Of a stretch of 8,063 bases of DNA, positions 1-6,714 are shown piece by piece (position 1 is the stretch's first letter; each line of letters opens with the position of its first letter). The stretch is from Candidatus Sifarchaeum subterraneum. Lineage in GTDB: Archaea > Asgardarchaeota > Sifarchaeia > Sifarchaeales > Sifarchaeaceae. Under the pieces are notes generated by a model. It did not search any database. It saw only the letters and a program-made list of their open reading frames with translations, and was not told the DNA's origin. The DNA is taken from contig JAECRX010000115.1 in the NCBI GenBank assembly GCA_016292335.1, positions 1 through 8,063 on the forward strand, given 5' to 3'. A program made the position numbers and the translations under genes.

Positions 1-369
1 GAAGGAATAATGGGGCTAAAGGAGGGTGATGTAGTCTATCTTCTTGATCCTTCAGGTGGAGGACATGCAACAGCCCAAACGCTCATCGAATTGGGAATAA
101 GGGTGGTTGTTACAGATGGGGAAATGAGTCATCTTGCTAAAGAGAGATTTGCTGAAGAAGAAATTCCAGTCATCTCAACAGACGGTTTGCAATTACATCA
201 AGTTGACGAATTTGCGATTGCAAACAGAAGAAAATTGAATGAAAAAATTGAAGAATGGAAACAAAAACGTGAAGAAAAGAAGAAAAAAGAGGCAATGGAA
301 TGGCTTAATGATCTGATTTCAGAATATAGACAGAGAAGATTAGAAGAAATCAATGAAAACCCTAATTAA
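1..369 (+). CDS. C-terminal part of a DUF460-like archaeal protein (5' end outside window)
   Basis: The reading frame is open from base 1, so the ATG at 10 is probably internal and the gene starts upstream of the window. The visible 122 codons begin with an alpha/beta segment (GDVVYLLDPSGGGHATAQ, then GIRVVVTDGEMSHLAKERF and EEIPVIS). From memory this resembles the C-terminal domain of archaeal DUF460 proteins, which are large proteins with an RNase H/YqgF-like part and a coiled coil; their function is not established. A very charged Lys/Glu-rich helix follows (about residues 75-110 from the first ATG), ending in NENPN. The gene lies on the same strand as the operon starting at 530, but a 160-base AT-rich gap makes co-transcription uncertain. 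Coding status is secure; the family assignment is moderate. Confidence 0.6.
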   Translation, partial: EGIMGLKEGDVVYLLDPSGGGHATAQTLIELGIRVVVTDGEMSHLAKERFAEEEIPVISTDGLQLHQVDEFAIANRRKLNEKIEEWKQKREEKKKKEAMEWLNDLISEYRQRRLEEINENPN

Positions 370-395
370 CTTCGGCTTGAATATATCAAGACACA

Positions 396-404
396 TTATA
401 TATA
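396..404 (+). promoter_or_regulatory. Candidate TATA box for the GTPase operon
   Basis: TTATATATA lies in the gap between the DUF460-like gene and the operon. If used, transcription would start near 425-430 and leave a leader of about 100 bases before the ATG at 530. A weaker alternative is the AT-rich stretch around 461-469, which would give a shorter leader. The whole gap is AT-rich, so chance matches are expected. Confidence 0.3.
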
Positions 405-517
405 GTTTGAAATATACAATTAATAACAACTCTAAACCAATTTACATGAACTAATTTCTGGATAATTAAATGATTCACTGCTACAATGGTAGGCCTTGCA
501 AAGAAACATCATATATT

Positions 518-525
518 GGAGAGAG
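518..525 (+). promoter_or_regulatory. Ribosome binding site of the first operon gene
   Basis: GGAGAGAG ends 4 bases before the ATG at 530, with its GGAG core 8 bases away. It is complementary to the CCUCC end of archaeal 16S rRNA and supports the ATG at 530 as the start. Confidence 0.6.
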
Positions 526-529
526 CTAA

Positions 530-1576
530 ATGAGGGCAAAACTCGAAATAAAAAAATGGGCAGACAAAACAGAAGTAATCCCACATACGGAAGTAGCGGT
601 GAATACCTTTATTAAAAATATTGGTGATGTTGCTGCATACAATGTGACTGTCCATGAAGGAGAAATTAAGCCTATTGGCTACTATCACATCAAAGGAAGA
701 AAGAAAGAATACTTTTATTTTTCCTTGCTCAAACCCCAGCATTCCCTAAATATCTCTTTTAAATTCATTCCAATTGCTGAAGGATATATGACTCTCTCAA
801 TCGAACCAAGTGTAGTTTCATGGACTGATTCAATCAGAGTATTGTATGATGAATTCGTTTCTGTGAAAACTAACATCATAAATGTTAACTGTTATCCGGC
901 TCGAAAAACTGAAGAACTAGTTGAAGAAACTATAGAGCCACCTCCTCCATCTCCTCTGATTGAAACATTCGACATAGCAGAATTGGAAAAGGTAGAAGAG
1001 ATACCGCAGGTTCCCAAACAAATCACACCACCATTACCGACAAAACCATCACCAAAACATCCTCAACTAAAACCAGTTGTGGGCACATCTCTACCTGAAG
1101 AAAAATTGGACGTGAAAGTCCAAAAATTGCACGAAAAAATTCTAGAATGGGAAGGAAAGGTAGAAAAAAAGGAACCTAAGAAAATTATCAGACCAAAAGC
1201 ACCAGTTTCACCTCTCGTGCCTGAAAAAATTCAGCCCATCGATAGTTCAATAGAAGTATTTTCAAAATCGATGGATGAAATGATAGAAAAAGTACCGTTT
1301 CCATTACTTTTTGATCAGGCCCAAGCCCTCTTCGACAATCAACAGTTTATTAAATCATTTTTGATCTTGAAAAAAATTTTAATTATGAAATGGAACGAAT
1401 ATACTCAGAAAGACAAAGAAATTCCAAATAAACCATCAGTCCTCCGAATTATCAATTATCCTTCATACAAGCTCGATAAAATAAATATTCAAGCCTTACA
1501 ATTTTGTTTTAAAGTAATAAAGCCGTTCCTCCCACCCTCTCAACAATCATTAGAGATAAAAGAACTCAAATGGTGA
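530..1576 (+). CDS. Ig-like (TRAP-beta/CARDB-type) domain protein with Pro-rich linker
   Basis: This 348-residue protein is the first gene of the operon. Residues about 1-121 read as an Ig-like beta-sandwich: VAVNTFIKNIGDVAAYNVTV carries the 'N-x-G-x-x-A-x-x-V-x-V' signature of CARDB/NEW3/TRAP-beta folds, and LKPQHSLNISFKF...AEGYMTLSIEP matches the later strands of that fold. Residues about 125-235 are a low-complexity Pro/Lys/Glu linker (EPPPPSP, PPLPTKPSPKHP) with one predicted helix near 190-213. Residues about 240-348 form a helical C-terminal part. There is no signal peptide or transmembrane segment, so it is predicted to be cytosolic, unlike eukaryotic TRAP-beta. It ends Trp-stop (TGG TGA), and those bases carry the ribosome site of the next gene, which suggests translational coupling. 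Fold resemblance is moderate; the function is unknown and is perhaps an adaptor for the downstream GTPase (inference). Confidence 0.8.
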   Translation: MRAKLEIKKWADKTEVIPHTEVAVNTFIKNIGDVAAYNVTVHEGEIKPIGYYHIKGRKKEYFYFSLLKPQHSLNISFKFIPIAEGYMTLSIEPSVVSWTDSIRVLYDEFVSVKTNIINVNCYPARKTEELVEETIEPPPPSPLIETFDIAELEKVEEIPQVPKQITPPLPTKPSPKHPQLKPVVGTSLPEEKLDVKVQKLHEKILEWEGKVEKKEPKKIIRPKAPVSPLVPEKIQPIDSSIEVFSKSMDEMIEKVPFPLLFDQAQALFDNQQFIKSFLILKKILIMKWNEYTQKDKEIPNKPSVLRIINYPSYKLDKINIQALQFCFKVIKPFLPPSQQSLEIKELKW

Positions 1577-1577
1577 T
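1572..1577 (+). promoter_or_regulatory. GGTGAT ribosome binding site overlapping the previous stop
   Basis: GGTGAT spans the last Trp codon and the TGA stop of the first operon gene and matches the AUCACC portion of the archaeal 16S 3' end. Its GGTG core is 5 bases from the GTG at 1581, which decides that non-ATG start and implies translational coupling. Confidence 0.6.
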
Positions 1578-1580
1578 TTA

Positions 1581-3416
1581 GTGGAAGAATTATACAATAA
1601 AGTTTTTGGCAGAATAATTGGCGAAATAAAGAAAAGGGATGTATCAGTACAAGTTCACGCTGCTGAATTGAAGAGTGTAATGACCGAGTTCGAAGATGTG
1701 ACAAGATCTGGATTTTATCTACGCGAAATCGATACCATCAGCTCAGAATTGGGAATTAGTTTTCAAGAAGCTGTCACCACATTCCTGCTCAATTTATCCC
1801 CTATGATGGGTGATATGCACTCCGCATATGAGATCGTTTTTGGTTGTTGGAAAAAACTTGGCGATGAAATTGGTGTCGAATTTGAATGGGAAGAAAAAGT
1901 GGGAATCAGTGCCCAAATTAATTACGCTAAGGATAACATGGCCATTTTAGATATTATCAGAATAGGCCAAGTAATGAATAAAATAGAAGGACTCGAAGTA
2001 GAAAAAACTGAAATACTTTTTCAATTCTTCAGAGAACTTGTTATACTTAATGAACAATTGGAAGAATTAATGCGAGAAAAAAATATTATTTCTCGTGATT
2101 ATTTCTCATCTTTAAGATCCATTATTGTTCCACAAGTGGTTAGAGGAGAAGTAAATCTTGAACAGTTGTTCCAGGCAAGAGTTACACAATTACTGCTCTA
2201 TGGTTTTGGTGAAAAGCCAACTCTGAATGAACTATACGGAAAAAGTGTGGATTACCTTGCAAAGGTCGTATTTGACAAATTTTATTGGGGCAGGTTTTTG
2301 AACAGCCTTTTAATAGAATTTTCCAGATTTGATGATATAACGGGTATATCAGAAAAAGACAAGGTTTTATACACTCTCAGTAAACAAATTCCCCAATGTG
2401 TCCTCTCGGGATACATTACTTGGAATGAACTAAAGGACAAGATTGTCAATCAACTTGTATACTCAATGAAAAGTTCAAGCAAGTGGGAAGTGAAAAAGAT
2501 TGGAGATATCATTGATAAAAATCCATCAATAATTTTTCGGGGTATAACGGAAGATTCATTAGAACGAGCAGAAGAAGATAAGTGGGCTGCGAATTTCCTT
2601 GCCTCAATTATCAGACCGCTGAAAAATAAGTATGACGAGATAAAAGAACTCAAGGAAGTTAAAGAGGAAAAAATAACAGCTGTTCCAGTAAAGAAAAAAG
2701 TCTATGGTGTAGAAACCGACATAGTAGCAGAGTATAGGCAGTTGCTTTCAGACTATGAATCAAAATTACATATTATCGATATCCATGAAAAAGATGCAAA
2801 ACAAAAATTGATTTCTTTATTGGAGAACGAAGAAAAGTTATCTGGGGAAGAAAAAGAACTATTATCATCCTCGGTTATTTACGCCGCAAGGTATGCTGGT
2901 GGCGTACCTGATTTCTATCAAAAAATAGAAAACGAAAAATACTTGATCAATAAATTAGCAGAGAGAATCATCCAATTGAAAAACTGGAATTCTAGATACA
3001 CTTTTGAAGAATTAAGAACTTTCATTGAGTATGAAATAACTGTGTTACACGCGTTTTTAAAAATAAGATCTTATCTTGATACGATTATTGCACAATGGGG
3101 AGATAATGACCCAAATCTTTCCAAAATCGTTTTTGTGGTATTACCCACACTTTTAATCAAATGGTTAGCAGTCCCTAATGTTCTAACTGTCCCAACTTTT
3201 CTGAATAGAAAAGACTTGTTAACGAATACTATGAGAAACGACACACGACATGCTTTGATACTGTTTACTTCTGCATTACTACAAATCAGTCTTCCTGACG
3301 CTCATGAAAAGATTTTTTCAATGTTCCCTGAATCACTTGTTCCAAGAAAAGCTTGTATCATCCCTGATAGTTTCTTCCCATTTTTTGAGTATTTATTGGA
3401 AAGGAGAAGTAATTAA
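1581..3416 (+). CDS. Large mainly helical orphan protein of the GTPase operon
   Basis: I do not recognise a family for this 611-residue protein. It starts with GTG, chosen because of the GGTG site just upstream and only 4 bases separating it from the preceding stop. The sequence is predominantly amphipathic helix. An N-terminal region (about 1-350) and a C-terminal region (about 375-611) are separated by a Lys/Glu-rich linker (ELKEVKEEKITAVPVKKK, about 356-373). A hydrophobic stretch near 513-545 (IVFVVLPTLLIKWLAV) is broken by Pro, Lys and Trp and looks like buried helices rather than a membrane span. There is no signal peptide, cysteine cluster or nucleotide-binding motif. Its size and helicity would suit a helical-repeat scaffold for the other operon products, but no repeat unit could be defined by eye. 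Its stop overlaps the next ATG (TAATG). Coding is certain; the role is unknown. Confidence 0.8.
   Translation: MEELYNKVFGRIIGEIKKRDVSVQVHAAELKSVMTEFEDVTRSGFYLREIDTISSELGISFQEAVTTFLLNLSPMMGDMHSAYEIVFGCWKKLGDEIGVEFEWEEKVGISAQINYAKDNMAILDIIRIGQVMNKIEGLEVEKTEILFQFFRELVILNEQLEELMREKNIISRDYFSSLRSIIVPQVVRGEVNLEQLFQARVTQLLLYGFGEKPTLNELYGKSVDYLAKVVFDKFYWGRFLNSLLIEFSRFDDITGISEKDKVLYTLSKQIPQCVLSGYITWNELKDKIVNQLVYSMKSSSKWEVKKIGDIIDKNPSIIFRGITEDSLERAEEDKWAANFLASIIRPLKNKYDEIKELKEVKEEKITAVPVKKKVYGVETDIVAEYRQLLSDYESKLHIIDIHEKDAKQKLISLLENEEKLSGEEKELLSSSVIYAARYAGGVPDFYQKIENEKYLINKLAERIIQLKNWNSRYTFEELRTFIEYEITVLHAFLKIRSYLDTIIAQWGDNDPNLSKIVFVVLPTLLIKWLAVPNVLTVPTFLNRKDLLTNTMRNDTRHALILFTSALLQISLPDAHEKIFSMFPESLVPRKACIIPDSFFPFFEYLLERRSN
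3401..3406 (+). promoter_or_regulatory. Ribosome binding site of the zinc-motif gene
   Basis: AAGGAG lies inside the end of the helical-protein gene, 9 bases before the ATG at 3416. It supports that start and the one-base overlap with the upstream stop. Confidence 0.55.
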
Positions 3417-4627
3417 TGGATGATCTTACCACTCGGCAACTTGAAGAAATAAACAAAATCTTTCTGACATTTACCACAAAAAAAGGAGCTTATGGTGGAT
3501 ATGGAGAAGGAGTTACCCCTCGATTTGCTGAAGGTTTATTAGAAATTATTTCATCAAGTTATTCTTCTTCACAAAAGTTCGCCTTAGAACTCTATCGAAC
3601 AAAAATCTTGCCCGAAAAAATCCTGGTACCTAAAGAAAGGATTTCACCAGAAGTTGTTTATGTTCTTACTGAAAAAGGCATTGAAGAACTCTTAGGAGTT
3701 TCAGTTTTTATCAGTTCTATGTATGATATCGAATTACGCAAAGCTTATATGGCCGTTAGAGACGTTTCTGAACAAATAGATGGCTTCTTCTCAAGAATAG
3801 ATAAATTGAAAGGAGAAAATATAAATTATGATACGATTGAATCCACCTTTATGTCTATTTGCGAAGGATATTTAAGAACAAGGCTGTTCGAGGATGAATC
3901 ATATCTTTTTGAACTAGAAAAGTTGTTAAATATTAGTCTAGGAAAAAAAACCTTCGAAGATCCACTAGTAAAAGCATCTTATGCACCTGTAGCACTTTTA
4001 GAACTAGATTATGCTGTAGAAAAACCTTTTGCGTGTAAAAACAATCATCGATATGAATTAAAAAGTTTAACAAGTGAAGATTGTCCAAAATGCGGGGCCC
4101 CACTTTTAAAAAATCTCCCCCCCTCCGTTAATTACACAAATATTCGGGGAATAAAAAATCCTAACTCAAAAATTATTTTTCCTTTCACCGCAATACCGCA
4201 TCTGGTTTTTGATCATGTTAAGACAACTTGGAAATTGCACAACATTTTCATTGAAGAAAAAACTTGGAGTGGGCGTTTCATTGATCTTTTGCTTCTACCT
4301 AAAGAAGTGATCTATCGAAGCATCCGAAAAACATTTGAAAAAGAGGATGAACAATTTTTAACAATTATTTGGGAACCATTCTTTTTTGATAATAAACATT
4401 TACGTGGGAAAACCTTCGTGATTGTTTTTGAAACTTCAGAAGAAGGACTTGGCCTTAGAAAATGGTATTATGAATTTTCGAGGCTAAAAGAAAAAATCTT
4501 TGAAGTTTATGCCGAAAAACTCTCGATGAACCTTGATAACGAAGTGAATATACAGATTGGTAGTGTTAACGAAGAAACAGGATTGATACAAATTGATTAT
4601 GATCTCTTCGAAGTTATAAGTTGGTGA
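3416..4627 (+). CDS. Orphan protein with internal C-H-C-C zinc-binding motif
   Basis: This 403-residue protein is the third operon gene and starts within the stop of the second (TAATG). Residues about 1-205 are mostly helical. In the middle is a likely zinc site: Cys207 and His211 (ACKNNHRYE) and then Cys223 and Cys226 (DCPKCGAPLL), that is C-x3-H-x11-C-x2-C, similar to the small zinc ribbons written 'C..GH...CPxCG'. Residues about 230-403 look alpha/beta, with strand-like segments such as KIIFPFTAI, FLTIIWEPFFF and KTFVIVFET, and a C-terminal strand ending in SW. I cannot assign the flanking domains to a family. There is no signal peptide or transmembrane segment. The tight spacing implies it is made together with the helical protein and the GTPase. 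The zinc site could stabilise the fold or bind a partner; no nuclease or ligase activity can be claimed. Confidence 0.8.
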   Translation: MDDLTTRQLEEINKIFLTFTTKKGAYGGYGEGVTPRFAEGLLEIISSSYSSSQKFALELYRTKILPEKILVPKERISPEVVYVLTEKGIEELLGVSVFISSMYDIELRKAYMAVRDVSEQIDGFFSRIDKLKGENINYDTIESTFMSICEGYLRTRLFEDESYLFELEKLLNISLGKKTFEDPLVKASYAPVALLELDYAVEKPFACKNNHRYELKSLTSEDCPKCGAPLLKNLPPSVNYTNIRGIKNPNSKIIFPFTAIPHLVFDHVKTTWKLHNIFIEEKTWSGRFIDLLLLPKEVIYRSIRKTFEKEDEQFLTIIWEPFFFDNKHLRGKTFVIVFETSEEGLGLRKWYYEFSRLKEKIFEVYAEKLSMNLDNEVNIQIGSVNEETGLIQIDYDLFEVISW

Positions 4628-4646
4628 ATTAAATCGGTTACATAAA

Positions 4647-5984
4647 TTGGGGGCTAAAAAACTGGTGTCAATAAGAAAAACGGCAAAAGTGTCCGTTGTA
4701 GGCGAAGGAGGAGTCGGAAAAACAAGAATGATTACAAATTTTCTTAATTTAAAAGATCAACAATCTGTAGATGCAATGTGGAGTGAAACAAAAGTAAGAA
4801 CAGTAGGGATCCATTTTTCAGAGATAGCATGGCAAAAAATGAACTTTGTGTTCTGGGACTTTGCAGGTCAACATCGTTATGGAGAGTTACGTGAAAAGAA
4901 TTTAAAAGGATCCGATGGTTGCATCTTAGTTTATGATATCACGAGACGTCTCAGTTATGATGAAGCAATAAGCTATTTTCTGAAAGAAATAATAGAATCA
5001 AATGAACCTTTCCCGCTCGTGATTATCGGAAACAAAAATGATCTTAGGGAAATATATGAAAAATATCTTCCAGAATTCATTGACACATTGTACGATGTTC
5101 TCTATGAATTAAAAAAACCATATTCTTTTAAAGTTTCTCGCCCTCATACTCCAACTCAAAAAATAGAAGATAGCCCCAAAATTGAAAAAAGAGTGCTGAT
5201 TGACGAAACTAGAAAAAGTCTAATGGAGATATTATCAGAAAAACTGCCTTCTTCTTTAGAAACAAAAAACCCTCTTTTGGCAGAATTAGCCCCCACTTTC
5301 ATCCCAGGTTTTGTGAATGAACTTTGCACTTTTATAACTCAAGATTATAGAAAAACATCAATATTCCACATCAAAAACATGCTGGTTCAAAGTCAATATT
5401 TCAAAACATATCTTGAAAAAAATACAGACATTTATGAACTATCAGAAATTATTTCAAAAGCAGTGAAAAAAGCCCCACCAAAGACCAAAAATGAACTAAT
5501 GGTTCCTTTCGAACATTTTGAACATGTATTTGCAGAGCATTTGTTAGAAGCCCTTTTATGGAAGAAAGAAATTGAGAGCGAAAACTTACTATACATCCCT
5601 CGAAACTTTTTATTCAGTTTAATTGATGTTCCTATGGAAATTCGTGAATTTATTTTAAAGCAAGCACCTACTTTGCTTTACTACGATTTAGAAACAAAGT
5701 TTCCAGTTAGCTTAAATATCTCTGAAGAAGAAATGATCCAGGCTCTAGAGAGATGTATCGTTGATTCAAGATTGCTCGATGAATTGTTTAAAACAATTCC
5801 CGACTTCATTGAAAATCCTTTAATAGGATGTGCAGAAACCTCTGCAAAAACAGGTGTAAACGTTGAAAAGATTTTCGTCAACATTCTCTCGGGAGCTTTC
5901 AATTATTCAGAACAAAAGGAACTAAAGAAACCTTTAGTGAAAGAAGAGGTCGACATCGATGAATGGGATAAAATAACCAAATGA
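4647..5984 (+). CDS. Ras/Rab-type small GTPase with a large insertion between G4 and G5
   Basis: This 445-residue protein carries a full set of Ras-superfamily motifs: G1 P-loop GEGGVGKT (19-26), G2 Thr52 in RTVGIHF, G3 WDFAGQ (70-75, with the catalytic Gln75), G4 NKND (129-132) and G5 ETSAKTG (397-403) followed by the usual last helix (VNVEKIFVNILSGAF). It should bind GTP through the normal pocket and has the residues for hydrolysis. In typical members G4 and G5 are under 30 residues apart; here about 265 residues intervene, mostly helical with a Pro/Lys/Glu-rich start (about 165-185). The C-terminus (DKITK) has no prenylation cysteine. The start is uncertain: TTG at 4647 is the first canonical start in frame but has no close ribosome site, and GTG at 4665 is an alternative; both precede the P-loop. 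It is the last operon gene, 19 bases after the zinc-motif gene. GTPase identity is very strong; its pathway is unknown. Confidence 0.93.
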   Translation: MGAKKLVSIRKTAKVSVVGEGGVGKTRMITNFLNLKDQQSVDAMWSETKVRTVGIHFSEIAWQKMNFVFWDFAGQHRYGELREKNLKGSDGCILVYDITRRLSYDEAISYFLKEIIESNEPFPLVIIGNKNDLREIYEKYLPEFIDTLYDVLYELKKPYSFKVSRPHTPTQKIEDSPKIEKRVLIDETRKSLMEILSEKLPSSLETKNPLLAELAPTFIPGFVNELCTFITQDYRKTSIFHIKNMLVQSQYFKTYLEKNTDIYELSEIISKAVKKAPPKTKNELMVPFEHFEHVFAEHLLEALLWKKEIESENLLYIPRNFLFSLIDVPMEIREFILKQAPTLLYYDLETKFPVSLNISEEEMIQALERCIVDSRLLDELFKTIPDFIENPLIGCAETSAKTGVNVEKIFVNILSGAFNYSEQKELKKPLVKEEVDIDEWDKITK

Positions 5985-5988
5985 TTTT

Positions 5989-6018
5989 AAGAGCTATTTT
6001 TTCCTGCGACTCTTTTTT
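5989..6018 (+). terminator. Hairpin plus T-runs after the GTPase operon
   Basis: Five bases after the GTPase stop, AAGAG (5989-5993) and CTCTT (6010-6014) can pair as a short stem that runs into T6 at 6013-6018. Another T6 lies at 5997-6002 and a T8 at 6061-6068. Archaeal transcription ends at U-rich tracts, so this region probably ends the operon transcript. Confidence 0.5.
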
Positions 6019-6060
6019 AGAATGCTAGGGAGGAGGTCACTCATGCTGCTGTATCATCTG

Positions 6061-6068
6061 TTTTTTTT
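6061..6068 (+). terminator. T8 tract, second plus-strand terminator
   Basis: An uninterrupted T8 tract lies in the convergent gap before the methyltransferase stop. It would act as a backup terminator for plus-strand transcription. No comparable T-run was seen on the minus strand in this gap. Confidence 0.4.
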
Positions 6069-6088
6069 ATAAGCTTGTCATACTTTTT

Positions 6089-6636
6089 TCATTCGACTGA
6101 GCAGAATCCAATGACATCTTCTTGGTTTTCAAAGAGTTGAATCGCATCAGAAAATTCGGTTAGCATTTGATATAACTCCATAAGATTGATCTTTTTCTTC
6201 AATGCAGAAACAACAACTAGACTATTCTTCTTGCATACTCGAAATATTTCTTTTAGCGATTTTTGTGGAACGGGGACGTTTTGTAGCAAGGTAACCGAAA
6301 AAACTTTTGTGAATTTTTGTGACAAAAAAGGCAAGTAATCTACATCAGCAAGGATCAATTGTGCATTTATAGATCCAGAGAGTCTTTTTTTGGCTATTTG
6401 TAACATATTTTTTGATCCATCAATCCCTATTACGAATTTTGCTTTTTCGCTCAAAATTTTACAGAAAAAACCAGTTCCACATCCAGCATCGAGAATTATA
6501 TCTTTTTTTTTATGTTTACATTTTCTAGGATGCTTTTGTATTTTTGGAACTGTATCTCGAAATATCTGGCATCGTAAAGCCAAGCTGTCTGGTTGTATTT
6601 TGAAAAAATATCCTTCTTTTTCAAAAAATCTGGCAA
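6089..6636 (-). CDS. Class I SAM-dependent methyltransferase, split by a frameshift at an A9 tract
   Basis: The core carries SAM-binding motif I (ILDAGCGTGFF), the acidic end of strand 2 (FVIGIDGSKNMLQIAKKR) and motif II-like LILADVDYLPF, typical of Methyltransf_11/UbiE-like enzymes; the substrate cannot be inferred. In the core frame the only start is a TTG at 6583, giving an implausible N-terminus. The next frame upstream reads a typical methyltransferase N-terminus (YDARYFEIQFQKYKSIL, then ENVNIKKK), from a TTG at 6636 or 6624. GGGGA at about 6646-6650 may be its ribosome site. The frames meet at nine A residues (T-run at 6503-6511), where the upstream frame stops two codons later. A -1 slip on A AAA AAG, or one extra A in the RNA, gives a continuous protein of about 182 residues with NVNIKKKDIILDAGCGTG at the junction. 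It may be recoded, a pseudogene or a homopolymer error. The gene converges on the GTPase operon. Confidence 0.75.
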
Positions 6637-6714
6637 AAATTTATTTCCCCAATTCAGATGATTTTAATTGGTTATTCAAGAAATTTGATGAGAAAAATAA
6701 TAATTTAAAGATGT

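Noticed and set aside
509..742. Open frame of 77 codons on the minus strand
   Set aside because: It is antisense to the well-supported Ig-like gene, with Phe/Cys-rich shadow composition.
2450..2653. Open frame of 67 codons on the minus strand
   Set aside because: It is fully antisense to the helical-protein gene; Ser/Phe-rich shadow composition.
3111..3215. Transmembrane segment in the helical orphan
   Set aside because: The hydrophobic stretch is interrupted by Lys, Trp and several Pro residues and has no partner segments; buried helices are more likely.
5681..5902. Open frame of 73 codons on the minus strand
   Set aside because: It is fully antisense to the GTPase G5 region, which is clearly coding on the plus strand.
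5940..5984. Prenylation (CaaX) or Cys-tail membrane anchor on the GTPase
   Set aside because: The C-terminus reads EVDIDEWDKITK with no cysteine.
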